Assembly (NCBI GenBank): GCA_002363385.1
Contig: DEVL01000003.1
Coordinates: forward strand, 1,397,750-1,461,749
Direction: 5' to 3'
Source: Stenotrophomonas maltophilia
Lineage (GTDB): Bacteria; Pseudomonadota; Gammaproteobacteria; Xanthomonadales; Xanthomonadaceae
DNA length: 64,000 nucleotides
The translations under genes were made by a program, and so were the position numbers. Shown piece after piece: positions 51,842-60,001 of this stretch. Within the stretch, counting starts at the first letter, position 1; every line of letters starts with the position of its first letter. The notes beneath the pieces are model-generated. The model had not been told where the DNA came from and made no database searches. It worked only from the letters and a program-made list of their open reading frames with translations.

Positions 51842-53251
51842 ATGAGCAAGGGTTTCAGGATTGAACACGACAGCATGGGCGAGCTGCAGGTGCCCGCCGA
51901 TGCGTTGTGGGGCGCGCAGACCCAGCGCGCCGTCGATAATTTCCCCGTGTCGGGCCAGCGCATGCCGCGTGGATTCATCCGCGCGCTCGGCCTGGTCAAG
52001 GGTGCTGCCGCGAACGTCAACGTCGAGCTCGGCCATCTGCCGCGCACCATCGGCAAGGCCATCGAAGCGGCGGCCGCGGAAGTTGCCGATGGGCGCCATG
52101 ACGCGCACTTCCCGATCGATGTGTACCAGACCGGTTCGGGCACCTCCTCGAACATGAATGCCAATGAGGTCATCGCCACGCTCGCCAACCGCGCCGGAAA
52201 GGCCGGCAAGACCGCGGTGCATCCCAACGATCACGTCAACCAGGGGCAGAGCTCCAACGATGTGATTCCCACCGCGTTGCGGGTCTCGGCGCTGCTCGGT
52301 GTGCATGAGCAGCTGCTGCCCTCGCTGGTGCACCTGCGCAAGACCATCGACAAGCGCGGCCGCGCGCTGCGCAAGGTGGTCAAGACCGGGCGCACCCATC
52401 TGATGGATGCGATGCCGCTGACCTTCGAGCAGGAATTCGGTGCGTGGTCGGCGCAGTTGTCCTCCGCGCAGGAGCGCATCGAAGACAGCCTCAAGCGTCT
52501 GCGGCGCCTGCCGCTGGGCGGCACGGCGATCGGGACCGGCATCAATGCCGATCCGCGTTTCGGCGCGCAGGTGGCCAAGCAGCTCAAGCAGCAGACCGGC
52601 ATCAAGTTCGACAGCGCCGAGAACAAGTTCGAAGGCCTCGCCGCGCAGGACGATGCGGTTGAGCTGTCCGGCCAGCTCAACGCGCTGGCCGTGGCCCTGA
52701 TCAAGATTGCCAACGACCTGCGCTGGATGAATGCCGGGCCGCTGGCCGGGCTGGGCGAGATCGAACTGCCGGCACTGCAGCCGGGCAGCTCGATCATGCC
52801 GGGCAAGGTCAACCCGGTGATACCCGAAGCTACCGTGATGGTGTGTGCCCAAGTGATCGGCCACCATACCGCGATCACCGTGGCCGGCCAGACCGGCAAC
52901 TTCCAGTTGAACGTGACGCTGCCGTTGATCGCGGCGAACCTGCTCGATGGCATCACCCTGCTGGCCAACATCACCCGTCTGCTGGCCGACACCGCGATCG
53001 CCGGACTGAAGGTACGCGAGGACCGCGTCCGCGAGGCACTGGATCGCAACCCGATCCTGGTGACGGCGTTGAACCCGATCATCGGCTACGAGAAAGCGGC
53101 GGCCATCGCCAAGCGTGCCTACAAGGAACAGCGCCCGGTGCTGGACGTGGCCAAGGAAGACAGTGGCCTGTCCGAAGCCGAACTGCGCCGGCTGCTGGAT
53201 CCGGCGGCGCTGACCGCCGGTGGCATCCATGCCGGCGGCGGGGGCGGTTGA
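51842..53251 (+). CDS. fumC: Fumarate hydratase, class II (FumC)
   Basis: 469 aa iron-independent, oxygen-stable fumarase. Signature GSSIMPGKVNP with the catalytic serine loop, TGRTHLMDAMPLTFEQEFG with the catalytic His, and TGSGTSSNMNANEV. Length matches E. coli FumC (467). Starts MSKGFRIEHDSMGELQVP. Predicted to take over from the class I enzyme at 22064 under oxidative stress or iron limitation. Ends at a terminator. Confidence 0.96.
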   Translation: MSKGFRIEHDSMGELQVPADALWGAQTQRAVDNFPVSGQRMPRGFIRALGLVKGAAANVNVELGHLPRTIGKAIEAAAAEVADGRHDAHFPIDVYQTGSGTSSNMNANEVIATLANRAGKAGKTAVHPNDHVNQGQSSNDVIPTALRVSALLGVHEQLLPSLVHLRKTIDKRGRALRKVVKTGRTHLMDAMPLTFEQEFGAWSAQLSSAQERIEDSLKRLRRLPLGGTAIGTGINADPRFGAQVAKQLKQQTGIKFDSAENKFEGLAAQDDAVELSGQLNALAVALIKIANDLRWMNAGPLAGLGEIELPALQPGSSIMPGKVNPVIPEATVMVCAQVIGHHTAITVAGQTGNFQLNVTLPLIAANLLDGITLLANITRLLADTAIAGLKVREDRVREALDRNPILVTALNPIIGYEKAAAIAKRAYKEQRPVLDVAKEDSGLSEAELRRLLDPAALTAGGIHAGGGGG

Positions 53252-53272
53252 GCGCTCGCACTACCTGAAACG

Positions 53273-53300
53273 AAAAACGGGCCGAACGGCCCGTTTTTTT
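53273..53300. terminator. Bidirectional terminator between fumC and the YtrA operon
   Basis: AAACGGGCC-GAAC-GGCCCGTTT, with an A-run before and seven T after; it can end fumC and the convergent seven-gene operon. Confidence 0.92.
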
Positions 53301-53308
53301 GCGCGAAC

Positions 53309-53734
53309 TCAGTGGCGATCGGCCTGCAGATTGCCGAAGGTCTCGGTGTAATCCTTGAACTCGGGAATCTTCGTGATCAGATCCGGCGGGATCGGCTGCA
53401 TGCCCTCCGGCACCTGGATCTTCACCGAGCGCTTGGCCGGGTCCGGCGGGGCGTCGGTCAGCGTGTTCTGGCGCAGCACCTGCAGCTGGCCGAACATGCC
53501 CTGCAGCATCGCGTGCTGCTCCTGGTTGAGCGGGATCTCGATCTCATCGATCTTCATGTGCCCGTTGGGCAGGATGATGATGTTCGGCGCAGGCGCGCGG
53601 CGCACGGTGACCATGCCGTCGCTGACGGTGATCTTGGGCTTGCTGCGCTCGGCGCGGTGATTGCGGTACTCCTGATCGCAACCGGTGGCGACCAGGCAGA
53701 ACAGGGCGAACAGCAACAGACTCAGCTTCTTCAT
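53309..53734 (-). CDS. Lipoprotein, last gene of the YtrA/ABC operon
   Basis: 141 aa. Lipobox LVATGC (Cys19). A short beta-rich mature domain (ITVSDGMVTVRRAPAPNIIILPNGHMKIDEIEIPLNQEQ) is followed by a polar C-terminus. The stretch ILPNGHMKIDEIEIPLNQEQHAML parallels ISPQGDLLIDGKAVTVDAHQRALL of the next gene, so the two may be divergent duplicates (DUF2884/YggN-like). Lies 93 bp downstream of it. Function unknown. Confidence 0.78.
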   Translation of the reverse strand: MKKLSLLLFALFCLVATGCDQEYRNHRAERSKPKITVSDGMVTVRRAPAPNIIILPNGHMKIDEIEIPLNQEQHAMLQGMFGQLQVLRQNTLTDAPPDPAKRSVKIQVPEGMQPIPPDLITKIPEFKDYTETFGNLQADRH

Positions 53735-53827
53735 GAGCAGGGCAACGCATGCGGCGGGAGGGGAGATTGTAGTCCTCCCGCCCCCGGAAGGGCCTGCCTG
53801 CGACGCATCGTCGCAGGCAGTGCCGGG

Positions 53828-54436
53828 TTACTTGCCGCAGTCGTCGATGTCGCTCTGGTCCATCGTCGCATAGGGCCGGAAGGCCGGCAGGGCGGCCGCC
53901 AACGCTTGCTGTTTCGCCATCATGGCCGGCAGCAGCCCACACAGCTTCTGGGCCTGGTCCTCGATCTTCTTGGCCTCTTCATTCACCCGCGCTTCGATGC
54001 CCTGGGTGTCACCGGAGAACATGCCCCGGATCGCCTCACCGGCAGCTTTCACGCCCAGATTGGCGCCGGCTACGCCGATCTCCATGCCGGCGCCGGCCAG
54101 TGCTTCGACCTGCTTGCGGTAGTCCAGCAGCAGCGCACGCTGGTGGGCATCCACCGTGACCGCCTTGCCATCGATGAGCAGGTCACCCTGCGGGCTGATC
54201 TCCGCCTTCGGCGTCTTCCCGTTGGCGATGGAAATGTTGCCCTGGCTGATTTCCCGGCGGGCCTTGTCGGTGGCCTCCTGCACGGTCTTGCCAATGCCAT
54301 CGGTATCCAGCGCGCTGGTGGCCGGGGCGGCGGCGCTCTGGTCGGCGGGGGCTTTGCCCTTGCCACTGTCGGGGGCGGTACAGGCTGCGATCGGCAGGCA
54401 CAACAGCAGGGCAGGCAGCAGCAGTCGAGTCGTCAT
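53828..54436 (-). CDS. DUF2884 (YggN-like) lipoprotein
   Basis: 202 aa. Lipobox LPIAAC (Cys19), Ala/Ser-rich linker, then the YggN-type domain: ISIANGKTPKAEISPQGDLLIDG, DAHQRALLLDYRKQVEALAGAGMEIGVAG and an acidic-helical tail with two Cys (KLCGLL, DDCGK). YggN-type proteins are envelope proteins without established function. Sixth gene of the collinear operon. Confidence 0.8.
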   Translation of the reverse strand: MTTRLLLPALLLCLPIAACTAPDSGKGKAPADQSAAAPATSALDTDGIGKTVQEATDKARREISQGNISIANGKTPKAEISPQGDLLIDGKAVTVDAHQRALLLDYRKQVEALAGAGMEIGVAGANLGVKAAGEAIRGMFSGDTQGIEARVNEEAKKIEDQAQKLCGLLPAMMAKQQALAAALPAFRPYATMDQSDIDDCGK

Positions 54437-54463
54437 GATGCGTATCCGTCAGAGAAGGAGGGC

Positions 54464-55348
54464 TTACTTGCCGCGCGGCAGTTCAACCCGGCCGCGCACG
54501 TTGCTGTGGCGGATATCGCCGCTGCCGCTGTTGGCCACGCGCAGGTCGCCGCCGACATCGCGGACGGTGACATCGCCCGACCCATGACGGTCCACGGTGA
54601 CGCTGCCGCCGATATCGCGCAGGTCGGTGTCGCCGGAGCCGACGGTGCCGACGCGTACATTGCCTTTGGCTTTGCGCACGTCGGTATCACCGGAGCCGAC
54701 CACGCCGATCTCGACGTTGCCACCGACCGTATCCAGCTCGAAATCACCCGAGCCGATGGTGCCGACCTTCGCATCACCGCGCACGTTGCGGGCCTTGAAA
54801 TCGCCGGAACCGATCGAGAGCAGGTTCAGTGCACCGGCACCGTCGAGGATGACATCGCCCGAGCCGACCGCGGCGGTCACCAGGCCTTTGATCTCCTGCA
54901 GCTTGATGTCACCCGAACCGACGTCGGCGCTCAGCGAGTGCGCACCGGTGACGCTGGCATCGCCCGAGCCGACCTTGAGTTGGACCAGGATGGTGTCCGG
55001 CACGGTGCCGCGCATGTCCAGGTAGGCATAGCTGCTGCCGCTGATGGTGAGCGTGTTGCGGCCCTCGCGCTGCAGGCGCACGACCAGCTTGTCGCCGACC
55101 TTCTGCTGGGTCACGGTCAGTTCGCGCAGCCAATCCGCATTGGAGGCGCAGGCGCGCCCCCCGAGTTGGGCCGCGCCCGGGCCGGCCTGGAGCACCAGAT
55201 CGTGCTGGTTCACTTCGAACACCACCGCCTTGGCGCCGGCCAGGTCGAGCTTGAGGTCACGGGCTTCGTTGAACGTGCACTGCGGCTCATTGGCGAGCGC
55301 GGTCAGCGGCAGCAACAGCAGGGAAGCAACAGCGAACGTGCGGATCAT
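54464..55348 (-). CDS. Exported GSGD-repeat beta-solenoid protein (DUF4097/DUF2807-like)
   Basis: 294 aa. Signal peptide ends LTALANE. After an N-terminal region with two cysteines (20-100), the sequence holds nine GSGD motifs spaced 17-19 residues apart (for example KVGSGDASVTG, TIGSGDFELDTV, RHGSGDVTVRDV). Such regular spacing predicts a right-handed beta-helix with one GSGD turn per coil, as in DUF4097/DUF2807 putative auto-transporter adhesin heads. GAGGAA precedes the ATG. Expected location is the periplasm. Confidence 0.88.
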   Translation of the reverse strand: MIRTFAVASLLLLPLTALANEPQCTFNEARDLKLDLAGAKAVVFEVNQHDLVLQAGPGAAQLGGRACASNADWLRELTVTQQKVGDKLVVRLQREGRNTLTISGSSYAYLDMRGTVPDTILVQLKVGSGDASVTGAHSLSADVGSGDIKLQEIKGLVTAAVGSGDVILDGAGALNLLSIGSGDFKARNVRGDAKVGTIGSGDFELDTVGGNVEIGVVGSGDTDVRKAKGNVRVGTVGSGDTDLRDIGGSVTVDRHGSGDVTVRDVGGDLRVANSGSGDIRHSNVRGRVELPRGK

Positions 55349-55375
55349 GGGTGATTCCTCGATGAGGGGCAGGGA

Positions 55376-56407
55376 TCAGATTTCGCCGGCGCGGCGGCGC
55401 AGGCGGATGGCCAGGAACAGGAACACCACGCCGATGGCGGCGCCGATCCACAGTTCCGGCATCGCGAAGGCGGCCAGCTGATGGCTCGGGCCCAGCTCAT
55501 TGACCAAGTTGTCCATGTTGCCGCCGGTACCGCTGAACATCGATTCGCCGCGGTAGAACTGGTCGGTGGCCGGCACCGCGCTGAGCAGCAGACGGCCGAC
55601 GATGTGCTTCCAGAACCAGCCACCGGTCAGGTCGAACAGGGTCATGACCTTGGTGGTGCTGACGATGATGCCGGCGAACAGCGGCAGCATGACGGCCCAC
55701 AGGAACGGCTTGGTTTTGGCCCAGGCCGAGCACAGCAGCAGCCAGCCGACGGTCGGCAACGCCCAGAGCAGGTAGACCGGAATCCAGGACAGATGGCCGG
55801 CGATGATGGTCAGTGGGCTGGCCGGTCCCCAGATCAACATCATCGGGTCGCCGCCGTGAGCGATCACCACGATGGAGATCATCACCAGGAAGCCGAACAT
55901 GGTCAGGGCCGAGGCGATCACCGCAATGATCGGCGCGATCAGCAGGGCGCTCAGCGCCTTGGACAGGACGGTGGAGGTATCCGACAGCGGCAGCGACTTC
56001 CAGAACAGGATGCTGCGGTCGCGGCGGTCGTCGTACAGGGCGCCCAGGCAGTAGAAGAACACCACGAAGGCGAGCACGATCAGCGGCCAGCCCGAGCTCA
56101 GGATCAGGGTGAGGTCCAGCCCGTTGGCCAGGTCGTGCAGGTCCTTGGCATCCAGCTTGCTGGTCAGCAGACTCAGGTCCAGGCCGTTGATGTTGACGCT
56201 TTCATTGTCGATCTGGATGCCGCCGCTCTTGACCGCACGGTGCATGGCCACCAGGCCGAACACGATGCCAAGCAGGCTCATCACCAGTGAGATGCCGCCG
56301 GCGATCACCGGCGCATACAGGAACCCGCCGCGGTTTTCCCAGTACTCACGCTTGAGCAGCCACTTGAACGCGCTGGCCTTGCTGATGGGGTGGTTGACGG
56401 TGTTCAT
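55376..56407 (-). CDS. ABC-2 type transporter permease
   Basis: 343 aa with about six membrane helices and a large extracytoplasmic loop after TM1 (residues 58-100). Motif GALYDDRRDRSILFWKSLPLSD is shared by YtrC/D-type and other ABC-2 permeases. Overlaps the upstream ATPase gene by 4 bp. Forms a transporter with it; the exported substrate is unknown (YtrBC relatives respond to cell-wall antibiotics in Gram-positives). Confidence 0.9.
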   Translation of the reverse strand: MNTVNHPISKASAFKWLLKREYWENRGGFLYAPVIAGGISLVMSLLGIVFGLVAMHRAVKSGGIQIDNESVNINGLDLSLLTSKLDAKDLHDLANGLDLTLILSSGWPLIVLAFVVFFYCLGALYDDRRDRSILFWKSLPLSDTSTVLSKALSALLIAPIIAVIASALTMFGFLVMISIVVIAHGGDPMMLIWGPASPLTIIAGHLSWIPVYLLWALPTVGWLLLCSAWAKTKPFLWAVMLPLFAGIIVSTTKVMTLFDLTGGWFWKHIVGRLLLSAVPATDQFYRGESMFSGTGGNMDNLVNELGPSHQLAAFAMPELWIGAAIGVVFLFLAIRLRRRAGEI

Positions 56408-57279
56408 GCGTAGGTTCCCTTCATGATGGCCACGAACAGATCCGCCAGCCCGGGGCTGCGGATTTCGCCCAGGGGCGTGAGCTGGGCGCGTGGCACCCCG
56501 TCGAACAGCAGCACGGTCTTGCCGAAGGGCAGGGCGCGGTCGTCGATCGGCTTGAGCGCGCGTGCAGCCTCCACGGTGTCGGCCGAGACGAGGACTTCGG
56601 TATAGCGCTCGCCGATGTCTTCCATATCGGTGGTGAGCACGATGCGGCCGTCACGGATGAACATCACATCGGTGAGGATGTGCTCGATCTCCTCCACCTG
56701 GTGGGTGGTGACGATGATCGTCTTCTGCTCATCGAAGTAATCCTCCAGCAGACGCTGGTAGAACTCCTTGCGGTACAGGATGTCCAGGCCCAGGGTCGGT
56801 TCGTCCAGCACGAGCACCTTGGCATCGATGGCCATCACCAGCGCCAGGTGCAGCTGCACGATCATGCCCTTGGACAGTTCGCGTACGCGCTGCTTGGGGT
56901 GCAGCTTGGTGGAGGCCAGGAAGCGCTCGCAGCGCGCCCGGTCGAAACGCGGATGGGTGCCGGCGACGAAATCGATCGCCTCGCGCACCTTCATCCAGCG
57001 CGGCAGCACGGCCACGTCGGCGATGAAGCAGACATCGTTCATCAGGGCATTGCGCTGCTCGCTCGGGTCCAGACCGAGCACACGCAGCTCGCCTTGCACC
57101 GAGGTCAGGCCGAGCAGCGCCTTGAGCAGGGTGGTCTTGCCGGCGCCGTTGGGGCCGATCAGGCCGGTGATGCGGCCGGGCGCGATCGTGAAACTGGTGT
57201 TGTCCAGCGCCACGGTCTGTTTGTAGGCCTTGCGCAGGCCTCGAGCGGAAATGACGACATCACTTGCAACGGCATTCAT
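56404..57279 (-). CDS. ABC transporter ATP-binding protein (YtrB-like)
   Basis: 291 aa. Walker A GPNGAGKTTLLKALLG, signature ELSKGMIVQLHLALVMA (a non-canonical LSKGM instead of LSGGQ, common in YtrB-type ATPases), Walker B KVLVLDEPTLGLD, switch His in VTTHQVEEIEH. The C-terminal ~60 residues form an extra domain. ATG overlaps the gntR stop by 4 bp (ATGA). Start MNAVASD chosen at that overlap. Confidence 0.93.
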   Translation of the reverse strand: MNAVASDVVISARGLRKAYKQTVALDNTSFTIAPGRITGLIGPNGAGKTTLLKALLGLTSVQGELRVLGLDPSEQRNALMNDVCFIADVAVLPRWMKVREAIDFVAGTHPRFDRARCERFLASTKLHPKQRVRELSKGMIVQLHLALVMAIDAKVLVLDEPTLGLDILYRKEFYQRLLEDYFDEQKTIIVTTHQVEEIEHILTDVMFIRDGRIVLTTDMEDIGERYTEVLVSADTVEAARALKPIDDRALPFGKTVLLFDGVPRAQLTPLGEIRSPGLADLFVAIMKGTYA

Positions 57280-57638
57280 GAGGATTTCCCCTGGGGCAGC
57301 AATTCGTCGAGGTTCAGGCCCAGGCGCTGGATGCGCTCCAGCACCAATGGCCATTCTTCATTGAGGAAGCGGTCGCGCTCGCTGCTGCGCAGCTGCGTGG
57401 CCGCTTCCTCGGTCATGAACATACCCAGGCCGCGGCGCTTCTCGACTAGGCCTTCGTCGGCCAGTTCCTGGTAGGCGCGCGATACGGTGATGGGGTTGAG
57501 CTGGTACTCGGCGGCAACCTGCCGGACCGAGGGCAGGGCGTCGCCGGGCTTGATGATGCCGTCAAGCATCATGGCGATCACGCGCTCCTTCAGCTGGCGG
57601 TAGATCGGAGCACCATCGCTCCATTGAATATCGCTCAT
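57276..57638 (-). CDS. GntR family regulator, YtrA subfamily
   Basis: 120 aa. N-terminal winged helix (IYRQLKERVIAMMLDGIIKPGDALPSVRQVAAEYQLNPITVSRAYQELADEGL) with the YtrA-type short C-terminal dimerisation tail (about 45 residues), too small to bind a large effector. Predicted repressor of its own operon. SD GGAG lies in the end of the upstream gene, which stops 2 bp before the ATG. A palindrome at 57922-57945 is its likely operator. Confidence 0.93.
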   Translation of the reverse strand: MSDIQWSDGAPIYRQLKERVIAMMLDGIIKPGDALPSVRQVAAEYQLNPITVSRAYQELADEGLVEKRRGLGMFMTEEAATQLRSSERDRFLNEEWPLVLERIQRLGLNLDELLPQGKSS

Positions 57639-57640
57639 GG

Positions 57641-57898
57641 TCAGCTCCGTGGGTTCAGCGACTGCGCGAATGAGAAGTAAGGCATGGACAGGGAGCTGTG
57701 CAGCCGGCGGGGGGGCGTAGGGGCGCCGTTGGCGTTCCCTGCCTCGATGACGCCTGCGTCCTGCGGGCCTTCAAACAAATCTGCGCTGGTGGCAGGGCTG
57801 CCAGCGTCACCGGAGGGGAGGCCGAACCAGCCGAGCAACAACAACGCCGAGGCGGCGGTGATGGCTTTGGTGGTGTGGCGGTGGCGCATGCGGTTCAT
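57641..57898 (-). CDS. Small exported or membrane protein, first gene of the YtrA operon
   Basis: 85 aa. Basic N-terminus (MNRMRHRHTTK) and one hydrophobic helix (about 13-28), then a Pro/Ser/Gly-rich, acidic-to-basic soluble tail. Could be cleaved or stay anchored. Begins 23 bp after the candidate operator and ends 2 bp before gntR, so it is the operon's leading gene. No family recognised. Confidence 0.65.
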   Translation of the reverse strand: MNRMRHRHTTKAITAASALLLLGWFGLPSGDAGSPATSADLFEGPQDAGVIEAGNANGAPTPPRRLHSSLSMPYFSFAQSLNPRS

Positions 57899-58314
57899 GG
57901 GCTTCCCCTGTCTAGGTGACTGGTGTTGTATGCAACTATAACACCGGCACGCCCAAGGTCAACAGGGGGCCGTACCCAACTGATGGCAGGGGGCGTATGA
58001 CAGGCATGCGTTGATCGTAAGATCTTGAATTTAAATGGATAGGTGTCTGAGTGGGCGGGCGTTTTCTGCCAGCGCACATTCATTGATGTCAATGGTATGG
58101 CAAGCAATGGGCGCATTCAGGTGATGCCTGCAGGATCCCTGTCATCGAGCAGACACGGCCAGAAACGGCAAAGCGGCCCCCGAACACTGCTCCCTTCAGT
58201 GGGCCGGCCTACGGCCATCCGGCGGCAAAAACAGCGGTGATATAGTGCCGCCGCGGCCTTGGCAGCCCTTGCCGGGCCGGTTGAGCGCTCGTTTTCCCAC
58301 CTTGGAGTGTCGCG
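57899..58314. other. Divergent intergenic region between the YtrA operon and exported gpx
   Basis: 416 bp. Holds the operon's promoter and the candidate YtrA operator (57922-57945), an AT-rich patch (about 58015-58042), and TATAGT at 58241-58246, a possible -10 for the downstream gpx. No supported open reading frame. Confidence 0.6.
57922..57945 (-). promoter_or_regulatory. Candidate YtrA operator
   Basis: Inverted repeat GGTGTT-N12-AACACC enclosing a near-palindrome GTTGTATGCAAC (57925-57936). It ends 24 nt before the first gene of the operon, where a repressor would block transcription, and has the AT-rich centre usual for GntR sites. Confidence 0.5.
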
Positions 58315-58914
58315 ATGCATTACGTGTCTCTGTTGTCGCCCGTCCGTCGCGACCTTGCCCGGCGCGGGTCGCTGTTGCTGCTGGCCGTCGGCCTGCTGGT
58401 GGGCGCGTCGGCCCAGGCGGCCGATCTGCTGGAGGTGAGCTACCGGCCCCTGGCGGGCAAGGGTGAGGTCAATCTGGCCAAGCAGTACGGTGGCAAGGTG
58501 CTGTTGATGGTCAATACGGCCAGCAAGTGCGGTTACACCCCGCAGTACGAAGGCCTGGAAGCCCTGCAGCGCAAGTACAGCGCACGCGGGTTCTCGGTGC
58601 TGGGCTTCCCGTCCAATGACTTCAAGGGCCAGGAGCCGGGCGACGAGGCCCAGATCCAGGAGTTCTGCACGCTGACCTACGGCGTGAAGTTCCCGATGTT
58701 CCAGAAGGTGGTGGTGACCGGACCGGAAGCGACGCCGCTCTACCGCAGTCTTGCCACCGCCACAGGCGTGTCGCCGGCCTGGAACTTCCACAAGTATCTG
58801 ATCAGTCGCGATGGCCGGGTGGTGGCGCAGTTCCCGAGCAAGGTCACGCCGGACGATCCGAAGCTCGTCGCGGCGATCGAACGTGAACTCTCTGTCACCG
58901 CCAACAAGCGCTGA
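58315..58914 (+). CDS. Exported glutathione peroxidase family protein
   Basis: 199 aa. N-terminal signal peptide (18-37, ending ASAQAA) directs it to the periplasm. Peroxidatic Cys72 is in NTASKCGYTPQY; the Trp/Asn pair is in AWNFHKYL. Compared with the cytoplasmic paralogue at 17163, the usual FPCNQF reads FPSNDF: the resolving Cys position is Ser and the Gln of the catalytic tetrad is Asp. This suggests a different resolving mechanism or partner. Followed by an FKBP gene. Confidence 0.88.
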   Translation: MHYVSLLSPVRRDLARRGSLLLLAVGLLVGASAQAADLLEVSYRPLAGKGEVNLAKQYGGKVLLMVNTASKCGYTPQYEGLEALQRKYSARGFSVLGFPSNDFKGQEPGDEAQIQEFCTLTYGVKFPMFQKVVVTGPEATPLYRSLATATGVSPAWNFHKYLISRDGRVVAQFPSKVTPDDPKLVAAIERELSVTANKR

Positions 58915-58998
58915 CGATATCGACATCTCGGACGCGCGTGCGACAATGGTTGCTTTCGCGCCGACGTCGGCGTCCAGTCACTTCCAGGAATGCAGCGA

Positions 58999-59979
58999 AT
59001 GAAGATGGGAATGCGCGGCGCCGCGGCGTCGGTTCTGATTCTGGCGATGGGTGCCACCGGTACCGCGATGTCGCAACAACCAGCCGCCCGCGCGGCTGTC
59101 AAGGAGACTTCCACTTTGAACACCCAACGCGAAAAGCTTGGCTACGCCATCGGTATCGATGTCGCCAATTCGTTCGGACCGATTTCCAGCGAGATCGACC
59201 TGGCCGCCCTGCGCCGCGGTGTGACCAACGCCTTTGAAGGCAAGCAGCCCCTGATCAGCCAGGAAGAAGCGCAGAAGACCGACGCTGCCCTGCGCCAGGC
59301 CGTGATGGCCAAGAACGGCCAGCCGGTGCCGGGCGTTGCGCCGGGTACCGCGCCGCCGAAGGTGGACCGCGAGAAGGTCGGCCTGATGCTGGGCAGCTTC
59401 GCCGTGGGCCCGTCGCTGGCACCGCTGAAGGATGATCTGGATCTGGACGCGTTGTTCGACGCGGTCAGCACCACGTTCAACAACGGCACCCCGAAGATGA
59501 CCGCCGAGCAGGCCAAGGCCACGCTGGAAGGTTTCATGAAGGGCAAGCAGGCTGAGATGGAGGCCAAGTCCGCCGCCCAGGCTGGCACCAACCGCGTGGA
59601 AGGCAACAACTTCCTGGCCAAGAACAAGACCGTGCCGGGCGTGGTGACCACCGCCTCGGGCCTGCAGTACCAGGTGCTGCGTCCGGGTTCGGGCGAGCGC
59701 CCGATGCCGACCAGCAAGGTGCGCGTGAACTACGAAGGCAAGCTGCTCGACGGCACCGTCTTCGACAGCAGTTACCAGCGCGGCCAGCCGATCGAGTTCG
59801 GTCTGGACCAGGTGATCAAGGGCTGGTCGGAAGGTGTCTCGCTGATGCCGACCGGTTCCAAGTACCGCTTCTGGATTCCGGGCGAGCTGGCCTATGGCGA
59901 ACAGGGCACCCCGGGTGGTCCGATCGGTCCGAACGCGACGCTGACGTTCGACGTCGAGCTGCTGAACGTCCTGCCGTAA
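58999..59979 (+). CDS. FKBP-type peptidyl-prolyl isomerase (FkpA/Mip-like)
   Basis: 326 aa, signal peptide 1-26. An N-terminal FKBP_N helical dimerisation region occurs twice: about 38-85 (EKLGYAIGIDVANSF) and 122-190 (EKVGLMLGSFAVGPS). The C-terminal FKBP domain (215-326) has the isomerase pocket residues in VNYEGKLLDGTVFDSSY, VIKGWSEGVSLM and the terminal LTFDVELLNV. The start follows AGGA with 9-nt spacing. The duplicated N-terminal region is unusual. Confidence 0.92.
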   Translation: MKMGMRGAAASVLILAMGATGTAMSQQPAARAAVKETSTLNTQREKLGYAIGIDVANSFGPISSEIDLAALRRGVTNAFEGKQPLISQEEAQKTDAALRQAVMAKNGQPVPGVAPGTAPPKVDREKVGLMLGSFAVGPSLAPLKDDLDLDALFDAVSTTFNNGTPKMTAEQAKATLEGFMKGKQAEMEAKSAAQAGTNRVEGNNFLAKNKTVPGVVTTASGLQYQVLRPGSGERPMPTSKVRVNYEGKLLDGTVFDSSYQRGQPIEFGLDQVIKGWSEGVSLMPTGSKYRFWIPGELAYGEQGTPGGPIGPNATLTFDVELLNVLP

Positions 59980-60001
59980 CGGAACTGGAGCCCCACCGCC
60001 C

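Noticed and set aside
53312..55354. 680-codon plus-strand frame opposite the GSGD protein and lipoproteins
   Set aside because: The minus-strand genes have signal peptides, lipoboxes and SD sequences; the opposite frame has none of these.
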